Source: Neoalteromonas facilis (GTDB taxonomy: Bacteria; Pseudomonadota; Gammaproteobacteria; Enterobacterales; Alteromonadaceae). Taken from it: DNA of 64,000 bases. The stretch spans positions 248,001 through 312,000 of the forward strand of contig NZ_PEAY01000004.1 of NCBI RefSeq assembly GCF_002807665.1, in the 5' to 3' direction. The notes under the pieces were generated by a model. The model was not told the origin of the DNA, did no database searches, and saw only the letters and a list, made by a program, of their open reading frames with translations. The translations under genes were made by a program, and so were the position numbers. Positions 63,473 through 64,000 of this stretch are shown here, in pieces (the first letter of the stretch is position 1; each line of letters opens with the position of its first letter).

Positions 63473-64000
63473 TTGCGGCAGTTGAGTTTTATCCAATTTT
63501 TCGTGGGAGTCGGGGTTGCCCTGTTTTCCGCGAACCTGCTGGCCGCAGACATATCAAAAATCACCGTACTCACGAGTCCGTTGCCGGTATTTAGCGAGCA
63601 ACAAGATAATGGCCGAATGACAGGGTATTCAGTTGAGTTTGCTCGTGCCGTATTGCAGCAAGCGGAATTAGACGCTGAGTTTATACCATTGCCCTTTGCT
63701 CGATTGATCAACCAAGTCGGCACACAACCCAATACTATTGCGACCGGAATAGGCCGCACAGCTGAACGAGAAGATGGTTTTTATTGGGTTACGCCAATGA
63801 CCGCCAATGCGATTGGTTTGTTCTCTACCAAGGCGTTACCATTTGAGTCTATTGCGGGTATCAATGAGCCGATTTCAGTGTCCGTGTTACGCGGTGATTA
63901 TCGAGAAGAATTGTTAAGACAAAACCCACTTATTACGATTGTTGAACTCGACTCATGGGCGCAGGCCGTTGGTTCGGTGTTGCTTGAAAGAGTTGATGCC
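63473..64000 (+). CDS. Periplasmic solute-binding protein (SBP_bac_3-like), 3' end outside window
   Basis: The TTG at 63473 has GAGG eight bases upstream, and no ATG precedes the conserved region. The frame stays open to the window edge (176 codons). A signal peptide (FIQFFVGVGVALFSANLLAA) leads into ISKITVLTSPLPVF, GRMTGYSVEFARAVLQQAELDAEFIPLPFARLI and IGRTAEREDGFYWVTPM, the family 3 solute-binding pattern of amino-acid transporters and related sensors. The C-terminal part and any partner genes lie outside the window. Confidence 0.75.
   Translation, partial: MRQLSFIQFFVGVGVALFSANLLAADISKITVLTSPLPVFSEQQDNGRMTGYSVEFARAVLQQAELDAEFIPLPFARLINQVGTQPNTIATGIGRTAEREDGFYWVTPMTANAIGLFSTKALPFESIAGINEPISVSVLRGDYREELLRQNPLITIVELDSWAQAVGSVLLERVDA

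Noticed and set aside
63319-63759. Minus-strand open frame across the end of pyrC and the start of the solute-binding gene
   Set aside because: Both plus-strand genes have family motifs through this stretch; the antisense product has none.

Overview
The window looks like chromosomal DNA of a marine gammaproteobacterium of the order Alteromonadales, probably Alteromonadaceae. This is inferred from gene content and protein flavour (hflKC, an AbgT-type transporter, hemH, ubiG, an S8 protease with a proline linker, ligase-associated repair genes, aguAB, folE/folM, an OlsF-like ornithine lipid synthase, pyrC). No rRNA, tRNA, CRISPR array, transposase or phage gene was recognised.

Layout. 1-6.3 kb is housekeeping: the end of hflK, hflC, an AbgT transporter, ferrochelatase, a DUF4112 protein and glutaminase. 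6.5-11.5 kb is an AT-rich accessory block. It holds two paralogous cysteine-rich secreted proteins in opposite orientation, and between them a cytoplasmic protein with eight CxxC pairs of DnaJ zinc-finger type and a small helical protein. I know no described system with this layout, and it is the best candidate here for something new. 11.7-26.3 kb returns to metabolic and regulatory genes: an acetolactate synthase-like enzyme with an aldehyde dehydrogenase, ubiG, an acyltransferase facing a membrane LytTR regulator, a secreted subtilase, a GST, and a DNA ligase with its exonuclease.

26.6-46.6 kb is an accessory stretch rich in exported hydrolases and regulators. It has an ABC-2 exporter with a serine hydrolase, a second serine hydrolase with a two-component system, an esterase-fold protein lacking its nucleophile, a membrane AraC regulator, a third serine hydrolase, an FG-GAP propeller, two metallo-beta-lactamase-fold proteins, and an alpha/beta hydrolase broken at an A9 tract beside a YtrA-type GntR regulator. 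It lies between the two halves of the ligase-associated DNA repair gene set: exonuclease and ligase at 23-25.7 kb on the minus strand, Lhr-type helicase and PdeM at 46.9-50.1 kb on the plus strand.

50.1-50.4 kb is an array of 44 heptamers that changes unit sequence along its length. 50.7-64 kb is again core metabolism and envelope: agmatine degradation (aguB, aguA), pterin genes (folM, folE), lipoproteins, a GH13 lipoprotein, an aldo/keto reductase, lipocalin, DinB, an OlsF-like acyltransferase fusion, dihydroorotase and the start of a solute-binding protein. Several starts were moved from the longest open frame to an internal ATG or TTG because a good ribosome binding site or signal peptide begins there. 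Family assignments rest on motifs read by eye, without database searches.
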